Of a stretch of DNA of 12,918 nucleotides, positions 1-7,747 are shown piece by piece. The position numbers and the translations under genes are program-made. A model generated the notes under the pieces. That model was not told where the DNA came from. It worked only from the letters and a program-made list of their open reading frames with translations, and did not search any database. This DNA is from Pelagophyceae sp. CCMP2097. Taxonomy: Eukaryota > Sar > Pelagophyceae. Within the stretch, counting starts at the first letter, position 1; each line of letters opens with the position of its first letter. Location of the stretch: NCBI GenBank assembly GCA_026770575.1, contig MU657210.1, positions 194,645 through 207,562 on the forward strand, in the 5' to 3' direction.

Positions 1-15
1 ACAGACAGACAGACA
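1..15. repeat. Short ACAG tetranucleotide microsatellite
   Basis: The window opens with nearly four copies of ACAG (positions 1-15). It may extend beyond the left edge. No function is implied. Confidence 0.7.
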
Positions 16-43
16 TAATTGCCCCTGGTAATCCTTCAATCAA

Positions 44-106
44 AGGACCCGAAGGGCCCTTGCCGTAAACTGACGTTGAATAAACGGCAAGGACCCTTCG
101 GGTCCT
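44..106. repeat. Long inverted repeat, 23-bp arms, 17-nt loop
   Basis: Bases 44-66 are the reverse complement of 84-106 at 22 of 23 positions; the one mismatch is C57 against A93. The loop is 67-83. An RNA copy of either strand would fold into a very stable hairpin. A second stem-loop follows at 114-146, then a T-rich stretch around 158-166. It could be a 3' UTR or terminator structure of a gene to the left, or the remains of a small inverted-repeat element. The sequence alone does not decide. Confidence 0.8.
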
Positions 107-113
107 GAAAAAA

Positions 114-146
114 CGCTGATGCTAAATCGCCTCGGTTAGCATCGCG
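114..146. repeat. Second stem-loop
   Basis: GATGCTAA at 118-125 pairs exactly with TTAGCATC at 136-143 around a 10-nt loop. The stem extends by CGC/GCG (114-116 with 144-146) if T117 bulges out. It lies 8 nt after the larger hairpin at 44-106, so the two may belong to one structured transcript end. Confidence 0.6.
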
Positions 147-170
147 GAGAGAGTCAGTTTTTATTTTGGG

Positions 171-242
171 GCCCGATAAAAATACTTAACTCCATTTTTA
201 ACCGGTTTTAGCCCGGTTTTAGCCCGATAAAAATACTTAACT
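171..242. repeat. 21-bp direct repeat, two copies
   Basis: The same 21 bases (starting GCCCGATAAAAATACTTAAC) occur at 171-191 and 222-242, a period of 51 bp. Between them CCGGTTTTAG and similar words repeat at 202-221. The segment is AT-rich compared with the neighbouring genes. It may be remains of a degraded repeat or a regulatory tract upstream of the gene at 408. Confidence 0.75.
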
Positions 243-316
243 TTCGGCTTCAGCGCAGGTCTGAGCGTTACAGATTTCGCAGTTCCATCCATGCGGAAAT
301 TTAGGCGATCAGCTGA

Positions 317-340
317 CGCGCGCGCGCGTGGTGTGTGTGT
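317..340. repeat. CG/TG dinucleotide tract
   Basis: A run of CG dinucleotides (317-328) passes into TG/GT dinucleotides (329-340), nearly pure alternating purine-pyrimidine. Such tracts can adopt Z-form DNA and slip easily during replication. It lies 68 bp upstream of the chosen start codon of the next gene. Confidence 0.7.
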
Positions 341-361
341 CGTTTGATTCTCGGGACCTTG

Positions 362-400
362 GGGCGCGTGCGCGTCGGAACGCTGGGCGCGTGCGCGTCG
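362..400. repeat. 16-bp direct repeat just upstream of the start codon
   Basis: GGGCGCGTGCGCGTCG occurs at 362-377 and again at 385-400, a period of 23 bp, ending 7 bp before the ATG at 408. It probably lies in the 5' UTR or promoter of the gene at 408-2146. Its role is unknown. Confidence 0.75.
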
Positions 401-407
401 CGCCGCG

Positions 408-2146
408 ATGCCGCTCCCGGGCTGGTGCGCCCTGTGGCTGCTGTCTTTTCCGGCGGCGTCTTTGCTGACCGGGCGGCCGATCGCGTCTTCCACCGGCACC
501 ACCGCGCGGCGCGGTTCGCCGTTGCGCGTGGTCAAGTTCGAGCGCGGCGTCGGTTCGGACCCGGTGGAGATGTCGGTGCGCCAACTCGAGGACGACTTTG
601 AGTCGATGGATGAGATGATCGACGAGGTCACAAACCTCAAGTGAGTCCAACGACTCTCGGCTCTGCGGGGCCGCAAACGTCGTCGAGGCAGTGATGGCGT
701 GCCAAAGGCGCAGAAACGCCTCTGTAGGGGCAAGGAGGTGTGGCCTTTGGCCGTCGCGCTCGGCACGGCGGCGAGCTTCGCCGTCGTGCCGCTGCCGCTG
801 TTCATGGACCTCGCGAAATTTGCCCTGCCCGCGGCGGCGTGCCTCGTCGCCGCCGTCGGTGGCGCCCAGGAGTGCGTCCGAATGCCTTGCGGACCTCTTG
901 GGGCTCGATGGGTCTCGACGTTCTTTGGGTAGGTACGGCGGCGCGGTGGCGGCGGCCAACGCGCACGAGGTGGCCGCCATCGCCGTGCGCGCGGCGGCAG
1001 AGGCGGAGGCGGTGCTCTCGACGGCGGAGCGCGCAAAGGCCATCTTGCCCGTCTGCGTCGTCGTGTCCGCGACGGCTTCCGCGCTGAGCCTCGTCGCGGG
1101 CCAGGCCATCGGCATCTTCGAGGACGGCACCGTCTTCGGCGCGATCGGCGACGCTGCACTTTTACCAGAGACTCTCAGGACGTCTCTGCTCTTAGTCTGC
1201 CCGGGCGTGTCCATCCTCGCGGCGTCCGTGGCCGTTTTGGCAAAGGGCGAAGCTTTTGTGCGCTGCGACCGCGCGCAGAGCCTCGGCCGCCGGCGCTTCG
1301 CGACGCGCGAAAACGTCGGCCGCACCTGGCGCAGCACGACGGAGTTGGTTGTCGGCTTGTCCAATTCAGAAAAAAGCGCCTGGATCGGCTTCGCGCGCGC
1401 TATCGTCGCCGCCCCGCTCATCGCCGCGCTCATCACGCCCTCCGACGAGTTCGGCGCCCAGGCGGCGACAGCCGCCGCCGCCGCCGCCGTCCAGGCCGCG
1501 TACTCGCTGACGCTTGCGGAGTACCGCCTCGCACGCGCGGGGGAGTCCGTCGCGGCCAAGTCGCGCACGGCAGCCGTCGCGGAGGCCTACGCGGACCAGG
1601 CGAAGCGCGCCAACGCCCGCATCCCCTACGCATCGGCCCTCGCCGCGCTCTGCGCGGCCGTCTGCACGCTCTGCGTCGAAATGAGGTTCCCTCGAATCCT
1701 CCTGTCTGAAGCCCGCGTCTTCGGAACCATGCCGCTCCCAAGCTGCAGCCGATATTCTGACCACCTGCCGCGCAGGCTCGCCTTTCCCTTGATCGCCACG
1801 GTGCTCGTGACGAGCGCATCGCGGCAACGGAACCGCGCCATCGGCGACGCGCAGGCCACCGCCGCCGCGTCGAACCAGCTCGCCGGCCTCGACGACGGCG
1901 CGGACCCGCGCCGGCGACGTGGAAAACCGCCGTGGTTTGGACGATGCAAGCCTCCACCGCGAGCCTTCCGCCTCCACCGCCTTTCTAGGCTCTGACGAGG
2001 ACCCGCTGCTGCCGTTGGTGCTGACGTGGCGCAACCTCAAGCTCGCGCTGGGCGCAACGTTGGCGGAGACGCAGCGCCTCTTGGACGAAAAGTTCCGGCC
2101 TCTCGACCCGCCAAACACAAAGACCGCCCCGGCATGGGTCTACTAA
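408..2146 (+). CDS. Multi-exon polytopic membrane protein of unknown function
   Basis: I do not recognise this family. Proposed exons are 408-640, 728-871, 933-1685, 1776-1918 and 1989-2146, giving 476 residues and a TAA stop. The introns restore frame: GTGAGT...TAG, GTGCGT...GTAG, an optional in-frame 90-nt one (GTTCCC...GCAG), and GTGGAA...TTTCTAG. The first 22 residues look like a signal peptide (WCALWLLSFPAASLL core). An acidic stretch follows (LEDDFESMDEMIDEV, about 57-71), then roughly five or six hydrophobic segments, beginning with VWPLAVALGTAASFAVVPL. Two Ala/Glu-rich, probably helical parts contain YGGAVAAANAHEVAAIAV and AEYRLARAGESVAAKS. The C-terminal exon is soluble (TWRNLKLALGATLAETQRLL). 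Signal plus hydrophobic segments suggest an endomembrane or secondary-plastid membrane protein; this is inference. An alternative acceptor at 691 would add 12 residues at the second exon. Confidence 0.68.
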
Positions 2147-2285
2147 CGCGCGGGGCCTTTTTGTTGACAACCCGGCGAGCCTCCAAGGGCCGGGTCCGAC
2201 GGCGAGACGTTGTGTCAAGGTTGACAAGGGTGGATACAGTGTCAAGTGCGCCGTCCGAAAACGGGTGGCGCGGTTGGTCGGAGGG
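2147..2285. other. Convergent 3' spacer
   Basis: These 139 bp separate the stop codons of the membrane protein (+) and the CS/saposin-like protein (-). They must hold both 3' UTRs. Only short word repeats (GTTGACA at 2164 and 2220; GTGTCAAG twice) are visible; no gene and no strong hairpin. Confidence 0.6.
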
Positions 2286-4004
2286 CTAGAGCTCCTTCGT
2301 CTTCTTCTTCTTCTTCTTGCCGGCCTTGCCGGCCTTTGTGCGCTTTGGGCAAAAAGAATCCATTTTGCAAAAGTTGAGCGCGTCGCGGCCCGATTTTGCC
2401 GAGACGAGCGCATCGACGAGGGCTTCGTCGTAATCCTCAGCAAGCGCCTCGCACGTGGCGGCGACGACGTGCGCCTCGCCCAAGCGCTCGCTCAGCCCGA
2501 CGCCGCACAAGTCGTCTACCACGCGAGCGGCGTCGGCGCGCGTCGGCTTGTCGGACCGCACTCGGAGCCTCGCGTCGGCGACGGAGACGACGGCGCTGCA
2601 GGCGCTGCACTTTGTGGCCGTACGGTGGAGCGGCGTCATCTTGCGCGGGCAGGCCTTTGCGGCGGCGACGCAGACGTTCCCGAGCTCCTCCATGCGCGTC
2701 TCAAAGATGACGTCGGAACGCGCCTTGGCGCCAAACCTACCCACGGTGTTTCAGACAGGGCGTCTCGGCCAGACACGATGCCTGAGGCACATGGACGCGG
2801 CTTGGTGCGTGTCGAAGCGCGCGAACGTCTCGAGGAGCGTTTCGACGACCGGGCCGTGGGCGAGCATGGCCTCGCAATTCTCCTTGGCCAAAGCGTTGAA
2901 CGGGTTGCTGTCCGCGGAAGCCTGCCACTTGGAGGTGCCCGTCGAGGCGCCTTTGATTTTCACCTGCGTCGGGCCGTCGACTAGGGACCACACGTATTTG
3001 CCACGGCCGAGGACGATAGCGATGGCCAAGGTCCGAGTACGGCCCCGGCCGAGGACCGAGGGACCTGGCAAAGAAGTCTCCAAGGATCGTTCGCCAAAGT
3101 CTCCCACGCCGCCTCCCCACCGGCGCCTGGATCATGGGCGAGAGGCGGTCGCAGGCTGTGCGCATCGAGTAGTAGGCGGTGACGTTGTACGACTCGGACC
3201 GCATCGGGGCCAACGAGCGCGCGGCGCGGAGCTCCTTGATGGTGTGGAACGCGTCGTCGCGGAACACGGCGAAGAAGAGTTCTCTGCAGACCTCGCACTT
3301 ATGCTCAAAGGCCTTCCACGCCGTCGTGGCCCCCGCCCGCTTGGCCTCGTCCTCGGTGTCCAGCGCGAGCTGGCGCTCGTGCCAGTACTGGATCTTGATG
3401 CCGATAGCTTTCTGCTGCTTCTTGGGCGCGAGCACCTTCCACCTCGACGAAGCGCGCTTGCGCAGCACTACGAGGATGCCGAAAGTCTTGCGCGCAAACG
3501 TGCACCGGTGCTCGTCGATGGAGTCGAGGAGCGGGATTCGAAGAGAAAACTTCTTGGTCAGCGAAGACGCCTCGATGACAACCGTTTTAGCGTCCGGGTA
3601 TTTCACAGAAACGCGGTCGTCCAAGATGCCCGTCACCGCCGGCGCGTCCAGCTTGTGCGCGAACTTGACCCACAACTCCACCGTCTCGTCCGACCTAGGC
3701 GGCAGTCCTGTGCAGACAGATAGCGTCCTGCGCAGAGAAGACCAATCCCGCCTTAAATGCCGCCCTCGTACACGCAGCAAGGCGGAGCCGTATTCGACGG
3801 ACGCTCCGACGGCGGTCGACGCTCTCCGATGGCGAGGCTGTGGACTCTATGTTCCAAGGAAGGGGGCGTTGGGGGCGCAACGACGCCGCCGCTGCACTCG
3901 GCCCATTTGAACGCCGGCGTGATGATGGGCTTCTCCTCTTCCGGTATAGCCGAGTCCTCGGCCAGCACGCCCAAGCCCAGGACGAGCAGCACGCACAGGC
4001 GCAT
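2286..4004 (-). CDS. ER-lumenal CS-domain plus saposin/canopy-like protein with TKEL tail
   Basis: Proposed exons on the minus strand are 4004-3898, 3694-3121, 2963-2791 and 2736-2286 (434 residues). The second intron is uncertain: a 43-nt choice (3107-3065) would add an R/G-rich stretch and GKYVWSLVDG, giving 472 residues. The first intron could end at 3728 instead of 3695. Residues 1-15 (MRLCVLLVLGLGVLA) form a signal peptide. Residues 32-125 resemble a CS (p23/NudC-like) domain: FKWAESDETVELWVKF, then KTVVIEASS, and ILVVLRKRASSRWKVL. From about 165 come spaced cysteines, HKCEVC (169 and 172), TACDRL (217), NCEAML, MEELGNVC and KCSAC, like saposin/canopy proteins. NVT at 206 is a possible N-glycosylation site. 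The last exon ends in a run of Lys then TKEL, close to KDEL retrieval signals. Together these suggest an ER-lumenal co-chaperone; that role is inferred. Confidence 0.68.
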
Positions 4005-4343
4005 CCGACCGACCCACGTACAGCCTGGCAGGGGCCTTCACCAAAACCGCGTTTTTTTTCCTTTTTCAGCGATTATATAAAGTTGCATGGCCAGCGTCCT
4101 TTCAGGAGTGCTCGGCGCCGCCAAGCGACGGACGTGTACTGTCGAGGCGAGTCTATAAAATATTCTTTTGGCGTCGATATCGTTGCACGCATCGAGGCGA
4201 AGCGTAGGGCGCACGTCTCCCTCTCGACAGCGAAGTCGCACCTCATGCGGATCCGGCATTACCCGAAAATGCTCATCATTCGACGCAGGTCTAGGCAGGT
4301 CGAGGGGATATCTCCCTCGTGCTCCGAGGAGGTCCGAGGGAGG
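4005..4343. promoter_or_regulatory. Divergent promoter region
   Basis: These 339 bp lie between the start codons of a minus-strand gene (4004) and a plus-strand gene (4344). They are AT-richer than the genes. Visible are a poly-T/pyrimidine tract (GTTTTTTTTCCTTTTTCAG, 4051-4069), TTATATAAAG at 4073-4082, and CTATAAAATATTC at 4153-4165. The last two resemble TATA boxes for the plus-strand gene. The pyrimidine tract ending in CAG also looks like a 3' splice site, so an upstream 5' UTR intron of the plus gene is possible. Exact start sites cannot be read from sequence. Confidence 0.55.
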
Positions 4344-5843
4344 ATGGAGCTTTTCGCGAGCCTGCGGGCATCGGCGCCGGTGCGCGGCGCCATCGAGATC
4401 GTCCTGACGCCGCAGGGGCAGATGGTCGCGGCGGCGATGGTGGTGCGATATTTTAAAACTGCGCGGCGGCTCGGGCGCGCCAGGACGCCGCCCGGCGCAG
4501 GTCCTCATGACGTGGGCCATCCTGACGAAGCGCGTCTACGTCATCTCCTGGGCGCGCAGCGAAGCGGTAAGGCGATGCATCGATGCGGTGCTGCGCCCGG
4601 GGCCGTACGCGGCGCGCGGCATCGTGGCCACCGACTCATGGAAATTGCCTGGGAGACCGGCCGTCAAAGGTACGCACGCCCGAGGTGGCGAGAAAGCATT
4701 CCATCGCCGTGGACGCGACGCTCCGCGAAGAGGTGCGCCCGCGCTTCGGGGCCTCGTTTTGGGCCCGCGCGACGCGCGGCCGCAGGACCGGCGACGCGCC
4801 AACGACGTGAGCGACGCCGACGCCGGCGACGACGCGCCGGCGGGGAACACGTCGCTGAGGAAGCGGACGGGGAGCACGGGCGCGCCGATGACGCCGCAGG
4901 AGCACGCGGAGACGGTGCGTCCGGACCCCGCGCCGAGCCGGCGGCCCGTCGACGCACGGCTTAGGTCGGCTCGTCGAAGTACGACTCGCTGGGCCGGCTG
5001 ATGCCGCGCGCGGGGTGCTACTGGTCGGAGCCGGACGCAACGGGATTCAAGCTGCGCGGGCCTTCGTACCTCATGGACAAGGTCAAGGTGGCGTGCGGCC
5101 CTCCGCTGTTCCGGCTGCTGGACTGCGACCTGCTGGAGCTCGAGCAGCCCAAGTTCCACATCGCGGAGCACCTGACGCAGCGCATCGGCGGCCTCGTCGA
5201 CGCGTCCAAGGCCGTCGATCCCTTTGTCTGCGTCATCCAGCTGCAGGTGCCCGGGCCGCCGTTCAAAACCTTTGTCATGTATTTCCTCTGCGACGACCGC
5301 AAGCGCATCTTCGACGAGGAGACGGCGTTTTCTACGCTGGCGCGGCGTTTTTTCGCGCCTGTGGACTCTCCCGACGGATCTGCGGCGGGCGCCGACGCCG
5401 TGGCCGCGGACCAGGCTTTGTACAAGTGGCGGAACAACACGTTCAAGCTCATCCCGCGCTGCGTCAACGCGCCCTTTGTCGTCAAGCGCGCCGTCGGCGA
5501 GGTGCCCACGCTGCTTGGGAACAAGGTGCAGCAGTGCTACTTTGGCCCCAAACACGGCAAGTACTTTGAAGTGGACATCAACGTCTCCTCCTCGCGCATC
5601 GCGCAGTACACGATTGGCCTCGCGATCAACTACGCCTCGGCCGTCGTCGCCGACCTGGCCTTTGTCCTCCAGGGCGCCGCTGTCAGCGAGCTGCCGGAGA
5701 GTCTCTTCGGGACGGTCCGAATCGAACATATTGTGCGTCGCTTTGTCTTGCGGGGTCCGGACGACGTCTCTGCAAGCGCGACGGCCGACGCGAATCCTGC
5801 GCAGGTCATGCGCGACGCGACGCGCCTCGATATCCCCGCATGA
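4344..5843 (+). CDS. EDR2_C (DUF1336) domain protein
   Basis: Proposed exons 4344-4439, 4501-4566, 4670-4806, 4860-4914 and 4965-5843 give 410 residues ending in TGA. All four introns (61, 103, 53 and 50 nt) keep the frame; GTAAGG, GTGAGC and GTGCGT donors support three of them. Residues from about 136 to 390 match the C-terminal domain of plant ENHANCED DISEASE RESISTANCE 2: CYWSEPDATGFKLRGPSYL near its start, then QLQVPGPPF, FKLIPR, KRAVGEVPTLLGNK, KYFEVDINVSSS and ADLAFVLQG. Plant EDR2 binds phosphoinositide lipids and carries PH and START domains before this region; here only about 135 poorly conserved residues precede it, including VLMTWAILTKRVYVISW. The protein is therefore a short form, or upstream exons were missed; the frame stays open upstream with Met codons at 4244 and 4271. 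A lipid-binding or membrane-trafficking role is inferred from the family. Confidence 0.86.
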
Positions 5844-6158
5844 GCGGCGGCGCCCCGGGGGCGCGACGTTCCAGCAGGGTATTCGCACAAGCGACCACGA
5901 ACAGCTCCCGGCGATGTCCACCCTCGAGGGAACATGGTGTTCTTTCACATAATGCGCGCGCCCCCGGGGCGCGCGGCTCGCGCCGCCGTTCTACTAAAAT
6001 CGCAGTGCCAGAATGCAGCCCGCGTCGAAAAGTTTGCTGTTACTCGAGACGGTCTCGGAGAAGAGGCGTAGACCTCGTCTCTACGAATGCCGTTCTCCGA
6101 CGGACGGGTCTCTGCTCTTGTTCGTTTTTGATGATCCAGTCGACGGCTTACGGACGGG
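5844..6158. other. Convergent spacer without a gene
   Basis: These 315 bp lie between the stop codons of the EDR2_C gene (+) and the HAD hydrolase (-). They hold the GC inverted repeat (5850-5972) and the outer copy of the 50-bp tandem duplication (6101-6150). Open frames across it on both strands lack any domain signal and I do not call a gene. Confidence 0.6.
5850..5972. repeat. 16-bp GC-only inverted repeat in convergent spacer
   Basis: Bases 5850-5865 and 5957-5972 are exact reverse complements, separated by 91 nt. Each arm is itself nearly palindromic (core CCCCGGGG). The left arm begins 7 nt after the stop codon of the EDR2_C gene. The arrangement could form a large stem in that gene's 3' UTR. 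The tract may mark transcript ends for the two converging genes, but that is inference. Confidence 0.75.
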
Positions 6159-6202
6159 TCATCTCTGCTCTTGTTCGTTTTTGATGATCCAGTCGACGGC
6201 TT
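6101..6202. repeat. Tandem duplication of the end of the HAD hydrolase gene
   Basis: Bases 6101-6149 recur at 6151-6201 with one 3-nt insertion (ATC at 6161-6163) in the second copy. Both begin CGGACGGGTC and end CAGTCGACGGCTT. The right copy encodes the last residues of the HAD protein (VDWIIKNEQEQR) on the minus strand. The inserted bases help create its TGA stop at 6161-6159. The left copy lies downstream of that stop. Confidence 0.88.
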
Positions 6203-7516
6203 CGCCGACGCCGTGGACGACCGTCTCGGCGCCGTTGGTTTCGTCGCCGTCAGAAAACACGCCGGAGCGCACGAGGACGCCGCACCAGGGCGCGGTGCCG
6301 CGGGCACGGTGCGCGATGTTGGCGCGCCTCACGCCCTCCATGTCCGAAGCTGGGTTGTCGCCTACCATGTAGTAGCGCTGCAGAGGGCCCTCCGCCATGT
6401 TGAGGCGGTCCTCGATGAACGCAAACGTCGCCTCGGTGGGCTTGCCCCACTGCCTCAGCGAAGCGCCGACGCGCTCGTCGACCGTCTCGGACGGCACTCG
6501 GAGGGCCTGGAGCCGGGCTTTGTATAAAGCCCGCAGAGCGATCTTGAAGGCGCCCTGGCCGAAGCGGGCGTAGGCGTGCTGCGCCTAAGGCGGCCGTCTG
6601 CGGCAAATCTCCGTCGAGGGGCGCACCTTCCAGAGCACGTCTGGGTTTGAGAAGTGCACAGGCATGGGGCCAGCGTTGGCGTCGAATTCGCGGGCCAACG
6701 GGTTCGGCGAACAGAGCACGTCCACGCAGAGCTGCAGCGCGGCGAACCAGTGGTACCTCGAAGCGACGGTGTCAAAAGATTCGCGAACGGGGCGGCGACG
6801 CACGGGTCGCAGAAGACGAGGACGGCAGCAAAGGGTTCCTCGTCGGCGCCGTTGGCGTTGGCGGGTTCGTCGGGCCCGTTTGCTACCGCGGTGTGCGACC
6901 GGTGCTGGGCCTCGGCCTGACCGAAGGGGTCCAAAGTAGGGTGCATTGCCACGTAGTCCATGTAGTGCACCGCCTTGGTCAGGCCAAAGTCGGCGGCGAG
7001 CTGGACGACGTCGCCGTGCGGGTCTCCCACGACCAGGACTCGCTGGTTTGCGTACGTCGGCGCGAGCGTGGCGCGCCACGGGGAGTAGGAGAGGATGACG
7101 TCGGCAGCGTCGACTTCCAGCGAACCACCTCCCGCCGCAGCGACCTTCTTCCCAAACTGATCTGCATAAGTCGCCTCGGTGAGGCCGCCGCCGCCGTTTG
7201 TGACGAAGCAGTAAGGCAGGCCCGCGCGCTCCACGCGCTGCAGCGCACTGAGGCCGTCGGGCGACCTGCGCGATAGGCGCTCCGGAGGACCGCGCCCCGC
7301 GGGAGATGCTGACCAGGGAGGACCCCACGGGAGGGCGCTCGACGCCGGCCAGGGAGGACCCACGCCCCGCGGGAGGGCGCTCGGCGCCGGGAGGATCCTC
7401 GCCCCGCCAGATGCGACGATTCCCCCGTGGGTTTAGGTGTTGGGGGCGCACCACTGGCGACCGTACTTGAAGACGCCGTCGATGTCAAAGGCGATGCCCG
7501 CGCGCGGCGTTGTCAT
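6159..7516 (-). CDS. HDHD5: HAD-superfamily hydrolase, CECR5/HDHD5 type
   Basis: Proposed exons on the minus strand are 7516-7452, 7265-6804, 6756-6627 and 6584-6159 (360 residues). Donors are GTGCGC, GTGCGT and GTGCGC; introns are 186, 47 and 42 nt. The last acceptor could instead be 6 nt later. HAD motif I is FDIDGV with Asp11 (nucleophile) and Asp13; motif II is VTNGGGG with Thr44; motif III is Lys267 in GKPT; motif IV is GDNPASD with Asp295 and Asp300. The features HFSNPDVLW, FGQGAF and MVGDNPASDM are those of class IIA HAD proteins of the CECR5/HDHD5 group, many of them mitochondrial. The substrate of that group is poorly known. I see no clear targeting peptide from this start; the frame is open upstream to Met at 7672. 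All catalytic residues are present, so it should be active as a Mg-dependent phosphatase-like enzyme. Confidence 0.88.
7266..7451 (-). repeat. HAD gene intron 1 with internal tandem repeats
   Basis: This intron is 186 nt, while most others here are 42-103 nt. In plus-strand terms, the segment around CCAGGGAGGACC...GGGAGGGCGCTCG occurs twice (about 7311-7348 and 7349-7389), with a related partial copy (CGCCCCGCGGGAG) near 7292. The repeats explain its extra length. GGCGACC occurs just outside one end (7456-7462) and at the other end (7260-7266), which could be a target duplication or chance. Confidence 0.65.
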
Positions 7517-7747
7517 TGTCGGATCCGTGTCACGTAAAAGTGAGTTCTTCCGAGTCCGAGTCGTCCGTTCAAGTCCGTCCGCGGGGCCTTCTTGGGACCG
7601 TGTGTGCTTGGGCTTGGAGGCGAGGTCTTCAAAAGGTCGGGCTCTGGCTTCTTGGGGCATCGGGGTCGACAAGTCTAAAACATTATAAGATCGAGGGGAC
7701 GGCGCAGTGCGACTGCGCCTTCGTAAAACGGGGCATCAGAGATGGCC
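7517..7747. promoter_or_regulatory. Spacer: kinesin 3' end and HAD gene promoter
   Basis: These 231 bp separate two minus-strand genes: the kinesin stop (7748) and the HAD start (7516). They must contain the HAD promoter and the kinesin 3' UTR. No TATA-like box, hairpin or convincing small gene is visible. The HAD reading frame stays open through part of it, so a longer N-terminus is possible. Confidence 0.5.

Noticed and set aside
44..106. tRNA or bacterial terminator
   Set aside because: No cloverleaf, no TTCGA T-loop arm and no acceptor stem; the context is eukaryotic, and the T-tract is about 50 nt away from the big stem.
309..1568. Minus-strand open frames of 332 and 419 codons opposite the first gene
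   Set aside because: They are rich in Arg, Ala and Pro, show no domain, and lie opposite a spliced plus-strand gene with coherent hydrophobic segments. In GC-rich DNA stop codons are rare in all frames.
2455..3723. Plus-strand frame of 422 codons opposite the ER protein
   Set aside because: It is the shadow of the minus-strand exons; composition is irregular and no motif appears. The minus strand gives signal peptide, CS-like and cysteine motifs.
4536..5948. Minus-strand frame of 470 codons opposite the EDR2_C gene
   Set aside because: The plus strand has unmistakable EDR2_C motifs; the antisense product is charged and repetitive without a domain.
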